Source: Odiellus spinosus (lineage: Eukaryota > Arthropoda > Arachnida > Opiliones > Phalangiidae). From it: DNA of 64,000 nt. The stretch spans positions 7,123,424 to 7,187,423 of the forward strand of contig OY987231.1 in the NCBI GenBank assembly GCA_963920705.1, given 5' to 3'. A program made the position numbers and the translations under genes. The notes below the pieces were generated by a model. The model had not been told where the DNA came from. It did not search any database and saw nothing but the letters and a program-made list of their open reading frames with translations. Every line of letters starts with the position of its first letter. Position 1 is the stretch's first letter. Of the stretch, positions 20,186 to 34,000 are shown one piece after another.

Positions 20186-20978
20186 CCTTTGTACCAAACT
20201 GTTTTAGGTTATTGTTTAAAAAAAAAAAAAAAAGGTTTAAAAAGTTGATGAAAATTTAACAGCATGCGATGAGAACTTCTTCGGTATAAATAATTAAAAA
20301 AAAAAAAACTTGGCAACATTTTAGCAATTAAATGCTTCTCGAACCCCAGAATTAAAAAAAAAAAAAAAACTTGATTTTTTTACATTTTAAATCAAGATTT
20401 CTACGAAATTATCGACCAAACAACTTGAATTTGGTCATATGATTAGCATTTTTAACAATTATTCGGAGGTAAATTTTTAAGTAGCTTTTTCTTTTTTGGC
20501 TTTTAAAAGCAGCTATATTTGTGTTTTGAGGTATAAGAACTCTAAAAAGGAACCAATCGCGATATTTCCCCTATGTATTAAAAACAGAATTATCGCTTTT
20601 ATAAACGAAGATGAAGAGCGCGAACGCTGAATCGTCTAACGCGGAACCAATGACGACAAAACTACGTATGGCTTTTTTCAAACGAAACGAAGAAATATTT
20701 AGCGCAGACGCAGATAGGAAGAAAAAGATGAAATCAAACATTAAAAAAAATGGTGGTCGAGTGGTTTTCTTTCTATACATCTTGAATTCCAATAAAAGAT
20801 CTGATGAGAAGAACGTCTTAGGAAAGGGGGAAATCTTATATATAACTTTCAAGTTTTTTTTTTACAAAGTTAATTTTTTTTTTTTTTTTTTTTTTTTTCA
20901 CGTCGAAAGCGTTATTAATGTCGCGTTCTTCAGTTTATATATTTGTAACTAGATAAATTTCCCCCTTCCCAACAACGA

Positions 20979-21543
20979 CTACGTAACGGTTAACATTGGA
21001 GGAGCGGCGCCAGTCGAAGAGTCTGTCGAGGGTGGCGTGGGCATTTGAGTAAGGTTCGTATCCATCTCGCAATTGTTATTATCGCGCGAACTTATTCCCG
21101 TATGGGATTGCGACAAATGATGTACGCTGAGTGGATGGTTAACGCGTAAAGGGCTACCGGATGTACGTAGGGTCAGGGATGGCGCCGTCGTAGTCGCCGA
21201 TAAATTGAGGTGGTGATTGCGGAGGTGCGCGGACATTGGACTATTTTGATGTAGATTGTGCAATTGGTATTGGTGGCGAAGAATCGCGCCCGAGTCCGAC
21301 AATAGCGGCTTTTGGTCAACGATATCACTAGGAACTGTGGGGGGACTGGAAAGACTGAGTTCGGAGGAGGTATGGACCAGTTCCCCGTCACTACCACCGC
21401 CGACGCTAGTACTGTCGTCGTCATCATCGTCCAAGGTACTTTTAGAATCGGGAGTCGGCGCCTCCGCACTCTCCACGCTTCCTATATTCTCCTCCTGAGA
21501 GTGGTCACCAACTTCGATATAACGAATACACTTCTTTTTTCTC
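20979..21543 (-). CDS. pan: TCF exon G: end of C-clamp and C-terminal tail with stop
   Basis: It follows TTTTATAG and completes the Arg codon, giving [20 protein letters not shown], which supplies the fourth C-clamp Cys. The tail has an acidic run (six Asp), Ser/Pro-rich and His/Asn/Gln-rich parts, and ends PPMLTVT before TAG. Confidence 0.94.
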
Positions 21544-24255
21544 CTATAAAACAGATATTAAAAGAAAACCGTATATTACATATCGGGTAATATTTCACTT
21601 AAAATAAAGTATAAAATGGTTCAGACTTAAAGGCCTAACTTCACTTCTCCCCGTCGAAAAAGGGTTCAAACATCTTTTTTGCTTCCCCTACTTTCCCCTC
21701 TATTGTAAGCTCGCTCTCCCGTCTTCGGGGCTCGAAGGGATTATATTTAGCTTCGTACCTGCTTGCCAAAAACTAGAGAGAATAGGTCACTTTTACGTTA
21801 AACGATCAATCTATCTTTGTAGCGCTTACGATATTGGCGACGAGAAAGGCGATTCATACCTTTCCGAGGAGATATCGGACTTCTTTTTTTCGAAAATAAA
21901 GCGTATATGGGTTTCAAATAAATAAAAATTATATAGGTAGGCTAAATAATTCTGGTAAAGTTTTGGTATGAAGCGAGAAAATGGTACTACAGCAGTGAAT
22001 CCGTGACCTTGGTCATTGTATTAGAGCAGCCGGGAACTCGATTGGGAGGCGGAGGAAAGGTTTCGAAAATAAAGCGTATATGCGTTTCAAATAAATAAAA
22101 AATATTTAGGTATATGCAAGAAAGAATAATTTAATGAAAATATATTCAGGTATATATAGGAAAGAATAAAAACGAAAATATATAAAAATTAGTAAAACTT
22201 GCCTTTCAAAATTTCAAACAAATTATTCAATAACTATTATTTAGTTTTTATATCATGAGTTGATATTTTATTATTTTATTACATTTCTCAAACGATCTAT
22301 CCGTTTTAGTTTGGTATATCTCACTACATGACAAAAATTATATCCTTTGTAGCAACCTTGAAAAAAGGCAACATCTTCTGTAGACGCGGGTTCTATTTAA
22401 CGGTTCTTTTTGTAAGTTTCAAGGTTGGTAAAAGTATAGAAAATCCTATACTTTGAACCAGCCTTGGAAAAAGGTAACATCTTCAATACAAACGGGTTCT
22501 TTTTAACGGCTCTTTTATTCATTTCCAAGGTTATTTTATGATAAGGCCTATTGATTTCAAATTCGTTGTATTTCACGGTGCTCGAGCTGTTTCGAGGAAA
22601 CTCAGGAAAGTACGAAAACACTGAATATAATGGACGATCGGGCGCCGAATTGACCGAAGTGGCATGGTGTAACCTTACCCCCGCCTCCCAATCGACTTCC
22701 CGGCCGCTCTAATACAATGACCAAGATCACGGATTCACTGCTGTAGTACCATTTTCTCGCCACATACCAAAACTTTACCAGAATTATTTAGCCTATATAA
22801 TATTTATTTATTTGAAATTCATTTACGCTTTATTTTCGAAAAAAGAAAGTCCTATTTCTCCTCGGAAAGGTAAGAATCGCCTTTCTCGTCGCCAATATCG
22901 TACGCGATACAAAGATAGATTGATAGTTTAACGTAAAAGTGACCTATTCTCTCTCGTTTTTGGTAAGCAGGTACGAAGCTAAATATAATCCCTTCGAGCC
23001 CCGAAGAAGGGAGAGCGAGCTTACAATAGAGGGGTAAGTAGGGGAAGCAAAAAAGATGTTTGAACCCTTTTTCGACGGGGAGAAGTGAAGTTAGGCCTTT
23101 AAGGGAGGTCGCGGTGGTTTAAACTTAAAGCAATCACGTTATTGTAATTTTCAATAGCAATTCAATAGCCAATCACGGAGCTTAACTAGTTATCAAAATA
23201 ACACTTTGACCAGTTAATTTCTATATATAAATATATTTCTAATCATTAATAAACCTAAACTATAATAATATGAACAACCGAAGCGAAAACGACATTATTT
23301 TAGTTATTACCAATGTAATGATTCAATTTTATACACAGAAAAACCCTATTTGATTTCACGCTAAGCCTAATTCGGGACTATTTACGTTTTAAAATAAAGA
23401 ACTTTAGAGCCGCGCACTTTTGGCGCGAACGTAGCCACAGTTACACTCTGATGAAGTGATGGGTGCCTAGGATGCGCGATACTCTACAATTGGCTGAATA
23501 GAGTTGAGTTGTTTTATTGATTTTGAGGGGTAAATATTGATATTTCGAACGAACCCTCTCAACTAAGTCTCAATTAGTGTATCTCTTAATTATTTAAATT
23601 CAGATTTGGTTCCAGGTTGAGAGAAAAAAATACTCTAAACATATTATGTTTGATATTCGATACACACTTACCTACAAGGCTTGCACCAACTGCTCTGCTT
23701 GTCTAGACCATATCTCGCTCGACATTTCTTCGGATTGTTGCCGTCTATGAAAAGTAAAATGTTTATATCTATATTAATTAAATAGAGATTTGATTAATAT
23801 TAATCGTATATACAATGATTTAAAATAAGGCTAAAAAAATAGAAAAACAAAAAAGTTAAGTCGCAAGCAAAAGATAAAAATATGCCATGAAATGAAAAAA
23901 AAAAAAAAAAAAAAAGTAATTAATTGATAATAAAAAATAAAGGAAAAACTATGATCGTTGCAGGAAGGGGCAAATCAGACAAACAACTGTCAATTATTAT
24001 TATTTTTTTTTTTCGGATCTGATTTCAAAAATTAATGCAGAAATTTTATGGTAATAATTTTTCCTTAAAACATATATTTAATAATTAGCTACTAAAATAA
24101 CTAAGTTTCTAAAAAACTACAAGTAATTTAAATTAAAAATAAATATGAATTAAAAAAAAAACAATCCCAAGGCAAAATATAAATAATGATATATATATTT
24201 AAATTAAAGTGGAAAATTAAAAGTGTGATTTCGTTATATAAAATTATATTTAAAA

Positions 24256-24290
<35 letters not shown>

Positions 24291-24966
24291 TAATTTCGGG
24301 TGAATATATCTACTTACACGGCACGGTCTGAACTACCCCTTGCTGCATGTTCGATTAAAATAAATAAAGAGCAACATGCCAATTTTAAAACTTATGTCGA
24401 AAGAGAAGAATTATTTTATTTTATTTATTTTTTCAGTTTTTTTTTTTTTTTTTTTTTTAATTTCGTCAAAATTAAAGCGGAAATAAAAGAATTAGACCAC
24501 AATAGTGAGTGAGCTTTCGAGATTATTTAAGAATACACGTTTATCATAAATTTCGGAATAGAGGTTATTTAAAGGGAAGATGAGAAAAACAATTTAAATT
24601 TACTACTAACCTCCATCGTGGGTTTTATCTTTTTTCCGTTTCTTCTTTTTACAACTCTGCGCGTAATTGTCCCTGGCGCTCCAACCCGGATATAATTGCA
24701 TGTGCAATTGCCTTTCTTTCCTCGCCATTTCGTAGTACTTGGCTTGTTCTTCCCTCGATAAACTGTGCCACTGTGAAAAGGAAAAAACAAAATTGTTACC
24801 GTTTTTATATTTCGATTCTAAACATTTCTCTTCGAGTCACTTCGTAAAATCAAGAAAAGTTTATCAACACCAATTTCAAGTTTTTTCGATAGAAATCGAC
24901 GTTCTAATTTTATTTAGAACTTTTATTTATTTGATGACGTCGTATCATTGTCACGCGCCAGTGGTT

Positions 24967-25006
<40 letters not shown>

Positions 25007-28000
25007 CTTTAAATTAATAAACGACTGTGGAAATTTTCTAACATTCGTACATCAGTGTTTCTTGTGGAAGATAAATAGAAGTAAATAGAACCGAGGTGCG
25101 AGCCACTTCCCTAAACTCTGTACATCGATTAGGCGATTACGGAAATGATTACAGCCTTTGGTAGTACTAAATACGTAGTCAGTAACGTAAACACTTTAGT
25201 ACAGACAAAGCTTCAAGCGTGTACACAGATTAAGGGGAGTGGTCAGCTCCTCGAATAGAAAAGGCGCCCCTTGGAAGTGTTCTATCCTTCGCAATTCAAT
25301 GTTTCTAGTGAGTAGTGAAGCTAGCCTTGAAAAGATTCTAAGAGAAATATTGGCTAGTCGATTTTAAATATCAAGTTCTCGAGTACTCACCCTTCTTCCT
25401 AGTATTTGGTTGATGGCGGCGCTTTCCTTGAGAGTACACTCGGCGACGACTTTGGCTCTCATTTCCTTCATGTAGAGCATGAAAGCGTTGAGGGGTTTCT
25501 TAATGTGATTGGAGTTTTTGGGCGCTTTCTTCTCGTAGTGGTGATGGTGGTGGTTCGAGTTGGACGAGGATGTGGAAGAAGGTCTAGCGCCGCTACCCGC
25601 GTTGCCGTGATTGTTGTGTTGGTGAGCGTGATGATTCTGGTGATTACTTCCGTGATGTTCTGACGACGGATGATGATTATTGTTATTGTGGTGGTGATTG
25701 CTGGGAGGCGATACGGCCCCACCAACTCCACCGCCTGTATTGCCGCCGCCCACGTGATTCGGAACCGACGATGACCCGTTTCCGGCGTTCCCGCCACCGC
25801 CGCCTCCGCTCGATTCGTTGGATTTAAGAAGCGGCTTCTGGTCCAGATTAAAAGCGCTATGCCTGCGGTAAAATTCCAGCGGGTCATTCGTCGTGGCGAG
25901 GCTAGCTAATCGGTGGACGGGTGAAACGTTATGGCCCCACCTGTTGTTATCCTGGCCGTGGTGCGGCACTTCTTGCTTGGGTCCCGGCGTGATGATGGCG
26001 TGATGCGAAAAACTTGGGTGGGCGGGCAAACCCGGGTGAGGCGGAATCAACGTCGGTGGGGCAAACCTCGGTAAACCCGACGCCGAAACGGGCAGCGTCG
26101 ACGGGTAAGAACCCCTGAAACCAGCCGACGTCATGGGGTACATTGATGGATTATGCCTCGAGAGCAAAGGCCTGAAAATAAACAAGAATAAAATTAACAA
26201 AACTTAATAAAATTAAACGATTCCTGTCAAGGTCCTTTTAGTTAGGACCTATTCTAACTTGGTGACCAAAAAGTCAAAGGAAAAATTAGGACAGTTCTCC
26301 GGCCTTATTTGCCCTGAAATTTGCCCCTTTAAAAATGCTCTTTCCTTATGTACACAGACTAGCTTTGACTGTATAGTTTGTTATGATCAACGTCGTCTGC
26401 TAAGCTAGAAGGGGATTTAAAATAAAAGAGCTACGTCATTCCAGGAGTGTTCTATCATTGGGGGATGATGATCCCAAATGCGTTTTATATTCGGGTATTT
26501 GTAATTATCCACGTGGGTAATTTAATTCAATCATCATTGTTGAATTCTTCGTTCGCGAATTTCGCGAACGAAGAATTCAACATTAAAAAATTAAACCTTC
26601 TCGAATCAAATCTTAAAAAGAAAGTGCCCTAAATACCAAATAAACCAAGCCGCAGTCGTTCGTCTTCGGAGAAGGGTTCGCTAATTTTTAAGAATGCAAT
26701 CCGCGTAATTAAGAAAATCTTGTTAGGCAAATTCCACCACAAATCCTTTCTTTCTTTTCCTCTTTCTCTTTTCCACCTTCGAATTAATCCTTTTGTGAAA
26801 AAGGGGCGAGAATGCAACCTCCCAAAAGTTCTCCTCTCAACCCTGACACTCCTACTTGGCCCTATACCTTTCCTTCTACGTGTCTAGAAGAAGAAGATGA
26901 AGAAGAGGAAGAAGAAGAAGAAGAAGAGGGCAGAAAACACTAATGGAGAAAGTGATATTAGAAAACGAGGAAAAGGGACTCGTCTCAGTAATTCTATTTA
27001 ACTTTCTCCATCTCACATACCCCCTGCCAACGTATCACTGACTAAGTTAAAGTGAGATTGAAAGGAAAGTTATTTTATAAAGATGTAAAAATAAAATTCA
27101 ATATTAGAGAGCCTAAGAAATAGATTAAATTCAAACTTCACAACATCTATATTCTCAAGAAATCTTTAAAACATCTAGAAGTATTTAACAATGGACAAGT
27201 ATCTTAATGCATAAAGTTAAGAAAACAAAACCTAGCGTTCATAACCGTCCTCCCACGGCAAATGAATTCCAGAAATAGTTGTATTAATCTTTATTTATTT
27301 TCAAAGAAAACTTAGTATTGAGTTAAGTTAAATAAATTAAAATAAAATGGTATTTATGGAAAGACTCAATAGAGGTCGTTAAAAGTTTATCACTGGAGAC
27401 AATTTCGCTAAGCCTAACTCTTGAATGAATAATCATATTTGAAGTTCATCAATGGCTCAATGCGAATATATTTTACAATTACGGTTCACTTAAGCCTAAT
27501 TTTTTCGGTTATTTATTTGCATTATCCTATCCCTTTCAAAGGAATAAAACCGCATCAGTTTAAAAGGTTCAAGTGTTTGCCACTCCCTCTTTAGCTTCGG
27601 CTAATTTTAGCGTTAGTTAAGTGGTTTGTTACGGGACCATCTCTGAAATTATGGGATATAAAAATAACTTGAACATTTCACGCTCCCTTTTGAGATAAGG
27701 TAGCGTCTCTAGCGACTGAAAGACTCATCAAGGTGCAAGAGAAAATACAACGTTGGAAACGTGTATATCGGAAACTTCATCAATAAGTCATAAAAAGAGC
27801 TAAACAAGCTTCGAAACGCTATTGGGAATTAAAAAGGGTACGAAAAGCAAAGACAGGAAGTGGAAGGAGTACTGGATTTTTGGGGAAAGGGAGTTTTCCC
27901 CCCAAAAAGATGAAATTAAGGCAAAACTGTAAGTTTAAAAACACTTCATTAATTTAAAACTTAGCGTCAGGCGTTAGGTAAAACAGTAAGAGGCCAAACA

Positions 28001-31000
28001 TTTGGTCTAGAGGGACCTTGTTAAAAGTTTCAAGAAGACGCCCATTTCCCAAAAGAACCGCCGGGTCCGATGGAAATAAAGCAATTTACTTTCTCTAAAT
28101 TTCCATTTACGGACTTTCTCTCGAAAACATAGACATTCGCTATCTCAAAAACATTATTTCCGTAGCTAAACGCTACGTTTTCCTACCATTAAACGAAGGC
28201 ATTTCCAAGCTTGTAAAGAACTATTTTAAATAAAGTAGAACCCTACTCTACTAGAATGACCATTAAAAAGGGAAGGAGAAAATGATATCACTGACAAGGC
28301 TTAGTGTATTTTACATATTTTCATGGCAGCTAACATTGAGACCAAAATTAACGTACTTTAAATGGAGAATGCAAAATATCAAAAAGTGATTTTTTATCTA
28401 TTCCTTATCGTTTAAATAGGCCTAATCTACCAGTAAAATATATTACACTAGAATTAAATGAAAATACTTTAATTCATGGCGATCCTGAACTCCCCATATA
28501 AGGACCATCCACCATATCCTATTTTCCGGGTAGTTTAATGTTTTTTTGTAATTTCTTCTGCTGTTGGATTAGGCCTATTTAAGCGATAAGGAATCGAATA
28601 AAAAAATCACTTGTTATTAGGTTGCATTCTCAATTTGAAACCCATTTCATTTCTAACTCGAATTTTCGAAGATTTATGAAGATTCCCCGTGGGACTCACA
28701 AATTGCGCGATAATTTGGCCAAGTCCTCATCTTAAATTTAAATTTCTCTCTCGAATAATCGGGTCTTGAAGCGAGTTTTATTTTTCTCCCGCGAAACGGT
28801 TAGATATTTTATTTAATTTTATACATTCATTTTTATACAATTCTACCCCAGCTGAATTTTTAACGCGCGCAAAGGAGGCTACGAACCTCGCTACGAACTT
28901 CTGTCCTTTTCATATAATTACTTTTGAAAAACGATTCAAAATATATATTCATATGCCATAGAAAAATTTACCGCGACAGTAAAAAATTCATAATGGCCTT
29001 TTTACGAAATTTTTAAAATAAATATTCCACGCGATACTACGTCCGAGGAGGCAGACACTCACGAACTTAGGTGTACAAAATTTTTGAACTCTTTGCACTA
29101 TCAAAGCTGAACTAAGAGTTCGAACTCAATGCTAAAAATATAATCCATTGACATTCGACAGCCACACTTTTAAGTTTATTAGCATCTTAAAGAGTTCTTA
29201 AAAATCAATTGAATTTTTATTTCATTCATCCTTTACGAATTTTCTCCCACTTTAAGCTCAACTATGGTCAATTTCACGTCAAGTTAGCACCTAGGACGAA
29301 GTTATATTCGGTCTATTTGTTAGTCAAAATTGAATATGTAAAACATGTAGCTTCGCTTCACGCTCGCTGTCAACTCGAGGCGGAACTAATAAGCAATCCC
29401 TAGGCGCGAAACATAACTAAGGCAAAAATTAGCAAAACGTATATTATTCGGAGAAATTTTTACCTCCCAGGGTGACCCCCGTAACCTTAATATAGACTGT
29501 ATTTATTCTTTATATATTCGTAATTAAGCTTTATAATATTCAACTTTATAAATTCTCTTTCCTTTGATTCTTACGAAATAAAAAAAAGAGTATAGTATAC
29601 GTTGGACCTTCCCACTGGTATATGGATAATTTAAATTAGGTTTACGTAGAAATATTTAGAAAATTTCATATATATGATATGAAAACGGCGGACATCCAAT
29701 GGGAATTTTAGATATATATAACAAGAGCGAAATAATTTATTAAAATGTTGAAACTACAGCGCCATACACTCGTTTAGGGGGAGAAAAGGGTTCGTGTAGT
29801 TTCCCTTTGATGTTGACAAGAGTAAGCGAAGTTTTAAAAACGTCGAAACAACGGATATAGGGTAATTATTTAAAATTTTATTAAATTTTTAAAAACATTT
29901 TTTATTTTTTTTTTTCCCCAAGAGTTTAGCCCCTAAGCTTTAGTTTCCTCGAGTAACGCGCGATCTTTTAGGACAGTCCACTTCCAGGAGGAAGTTGTTT
30001 TTTAATAGGAACAGATGATATTTTGCAACGACACAATCGTCACCGTCTAAGATTTAAGTTTACATGGCGAGATAAAGAGGTCTGATCTATTATTTTACAT
30101 ATTTTGAATCGTTTTTTTGTGAAAATGCTACTCAAATTTCATTTGCAACTCGTGCAAAAACCGTGAGAGCCTCACTTTAATATACTATAACTCGATGAAA
30201 ACTTCAAAATGAGATCAATCAATCAAAAATTAGACCATAAAAAAACAGATACGAATTAAATTGAAAGGATTAAAATTGGCTTGGCATCAAATATATTTTT
30301 CAGATTCTCGCGTAAACCGGATATACCGAAATAGAATTACGCAATATTTATTTTCAATTTAACGTAAAGAGCCTAGATATGGAATCATGGACAAATGATA
30401 CTGTAAGGGAACCAACCATAGAATTTCCAGAGGAAATAAATTTACCGACTATAATTTAGTTTGCCATAGAAATGGTGTAGATATATGTAGACGAAGAGGC
30501 TCAGGGAGTAGTTCACGAGTAGGATAAACTAGTGGGTCTTTGATCAAAAGCCTCGTTCATACTTGAGGGCATAATCGGTTCCTAAACCGGTGCGAAGAGT
30601 CTCACGTTTTACCTGTTTCACAGGGGCGAACGGCCGCGAACCGTCTTGACGGTTCGCGGCCGTTCGCCCCTTTTCGACCTAAACCAAGGCTTACCGTCGT
30701 TTTAAAAGGAACGTAATTTTAAAACAATAAATAATTATCTCAAACTAATTAGTAAATCGTGTTTGTCACTCGTTTAGTTAATAATTTTTGACAGAAACTA
30801 TAATTTTAATCGCGTTATTTTAAGATTTGTCGGCAAATACGCATCTCCAAGTCTCGTTATTTTCTTGGCGGTTTGAACCAAATTGCTTCCCGAAATAACA
30901 CGAACTGATTTCTCAACGTTGGTTTGAATGAACTCGGCTTAAGTGCCGAGCCGTGAAAAACTTTGCAGTATACTTGGTCCATGATCATAGCAATATGAAT

Positions 31001-34000
31001 TATTACAAATCTAGATGCGAGGTAATAGACGAGAGGAAATAAAACACTATTTGGCGCTTCTTCGCGTATCTCTCTTTCTCTGTCCCTCTAGGATTACGCC
31101 ACCAAAAAATCACACCTCTAATGGCTGCGTCCCTGTTTAAAAGATTCTTTGCCTTCTCAATAAATGATCTGTCTATAGATAATAAATAATAATAGAGCCA
31201 CCGCGAATTAAGAATGCGAGGAAATAAACGCTAAAAGTTTGCCAAGAGCTTGAAGAAGGCAAAAATTAGTCAAGCCAAACACCTAGGCTCGGCTATACGG
31301 TGTAGAGTGCGAGCTGATTACTCCGGGCGGGTCACTGTCGACCTCCGTTATAACACCCGTGAAAATATACTATACACTGATGTGTTCTCCGTGGCAGGGT
31401 GATTACGAGCGTGGATGAAAAACGTTTTGGAAACACTCCAAGATAAACGGTGCGGGAAAGAGAGTTACGTTAAAGTCAATGTGAAAAGGACAATTAGTAC
31501 TTCAATCAATTTTACTAATGTCAAAGATTGTCACGTAAAATTTAACGTGCGGTGAAGTATTGGAAAACTTGAATTGACGTTTGGAAAAATTCATAATTAA
31601 AATTCAGGGCGTCCCGTAGATTTTAAGACAGCGGATGCAAAAGAAATGACCACCCCACTCTTACGCCCAGTGTTTTGATTTATATGACTCTAATTTTTCA
31701 ACTTTATTTTTAAACTAAGAATTAGGGCGAATACCATAGGTTAGTTTGGACTACGACTATTAAATAAAGATGAATAACAAAATCTGGCGTTCATAAGCGT
31801 CACCTAACGGCCCAAACAGTAGTAACTAACAAAACCTATATTCTTTATTCACATAAAAGAAACGTCACGCACGAGGTTTTTGTTAGTACCTACTTTTTCC
31901 CGGACTATTTGGGAAATTAGAAGACGCTTATGAACGCCTACGTCTTTTGTTATTCATCTTTATCAATATTTAGAATTTAGTGTTCGTTCGGGGTTAAAAA
32001 ATCTCAGGGTCGGCGCCGAACTAAACCCCGAAAAAAAAAATCTGGTTCAGGATTAGACAGACTTTAAAAAAGTTGAAAATTCTAAAAAAAATAATTAATT
32101 TGGGTTATTAATATGCAATAATCTCAAAGCGGTACTGTTCCAATTGCGCAGTTCCCATGAGTTTTTCAGTTCCGCAGATTTCATTTCGGTTAGTGCCTTC
32201 AATTAAATTAATGGGAAAGTGCGCCAATGGAAAAATGCGGAAAACCCTTACGAACAGAAATCTAAACCCGAACGAAAACTCAACTTGATTTTAATCTTCG
32301 GTGAAGACAAAAGTTCAGGATCCCTTGTTTTCGAACACTAATTTAGATAGGTGTCCATTGTTATTATTGCTAGGTTTAAATATTATCTAAATCTAGTCAG
32401 AGTTGATGGTATCCGTTTTAAGACCGAAAAATTCGATAAAAAAATCGTTTTCTTTTTCCGGTTCCCTTTGAGAAGAGGGAGATGTCGGATTCGCGTCGTC
32501 GAATTTCGGTGAAGCGACCAGAAAAATACATCTATTCGTTTCCCACGAGGGCAAAAATATGAAAGACCCTAAACCCTAATCCTTTTAAAATAAGCGTGGC
32601 GGCAATCTATTTTAACCACCAATTAAAAAGCGCGGATATTTTTGAAACCTTTTGAGGATGGTAAATGGCTGGTAAGTGACTTGAGCACAGCGCAAGAGTT
32701 AAGAATTTGTTGGCAAAGCGAATTTTCAACTCGCACAAAGCTATATCGGCTTAAGAAGTCTAGTTTTAGTTTCTTACGGATATTGAAAGAACTTAAGGTC
32801 TGTTAAAAATTCAAATTAATATCTAAAAAAGCATTCTCCCAGAAAAAGCCTGACGAAAAACGATTTTCAATCGATTTAAAACGATATGAATTCAAAGTTT
32901 CAAACTTAACGGTAACGATGCTAAGCCTAACTTGCTCATTTATCAAACACTATTAAACAATTAGCATCCAGCAGTTCCAGCTAATCAATCAGCAGCGTCA
33001 TCTCGCCTTTGTCCCGCGCTTTTCGATATCCTTTTGTATCGCGCATTTCGTCGGGCGACGAGAGGAATAATCACGGTTGCGTTCAGCCAATCAGCCACAT
33101 GCTTTCGCCTTTGTCGTGAAGAAATGCGCGATACGAAAGGGCAGCGAAAAGCGCAGGAAAAAATGTAAAAGGACGCTACTGATTGGCTGGAGATATTATC
33201 CCCTTTGTCAGAAAAGAGTTAGGCCTACTTTCTCCTTGGTTAGGCTTAGCACCAAAACTTTGGTAACATATGGTTACGAGTTTACTCGCTTTTTAAAACC
33301 ATCTTATAAATTGTAAATCGATTCAGAAGACGGTGTTCTAACGAGTATTCTTTCATTAACAAATGCTTAACTTACCATTGAAGTTGTGACGCGAATTCGG
33401 AGGTGAAAAGATGAGGATATTGGCCCGGTGGCGTTAATGGATACATTGGCGGCCTAGCGATACCTGCCAAATAAATAAAACAAAAATGTCAATATCATGG
33501 GGTCAAAAGGTCATAAAATATAGGGAAGCGTTGATTTGAATCAATAGTTTCATCTCCAGAAGTAGAAGAGCCCCTCTGTTGGGGGAAAGTATGAGAAGTA
33601 TTTAACTAAGTTTCTTCGTAAAACTCTGCAGATTGAGACATCGCTTTACTCGCGTGAAAATAGTTTAGATGAATAAACTATTTTCGACATTGTTATTCTT
33701 AGACCGCGTCGCGTGAGAATTAGGGCTTTTTAACTCCCGATTCGAAGTTAAAACTTCAAGAAAGAGGTTGGTGTCAAAGATATTCAGTTGTTGGCGGAGT
33801 TTTAACGTTAGTTGTAAGAGAGCTTTCATACTTCCCCCCCAAGGGGTGTAAAGGAAAAATTATGATTCAGCTGTAAGTTTTGAGAGTACCATTGGCGTAA
33901 CGTTTTAAAACTAAGTAGGAGTAAAAAAATCTTAAGTTGGCCATTCTCATTGGACGTTAGACGTATGGTAAATCATAATATATTGATTTTAAACCGATTG

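Noticed and set aside
20611-20952. 113-codon open frame on + opposite the TCF 3' UTR
   Set aside because: Lysine and phenylalanine runs come from A/T homopolymers; probably chance.
21173-21590. Several open frames overlapping TCF exon G
   Set aside because: They are shadow frames of the real C-terminal exon, which joins the C-clamp in frame.
30623-30670. microRNA precursor
   Set aside because: The stem is a perfect palindrome with a 2-base loop, too short and too perfect for a normal pre-miRNA.
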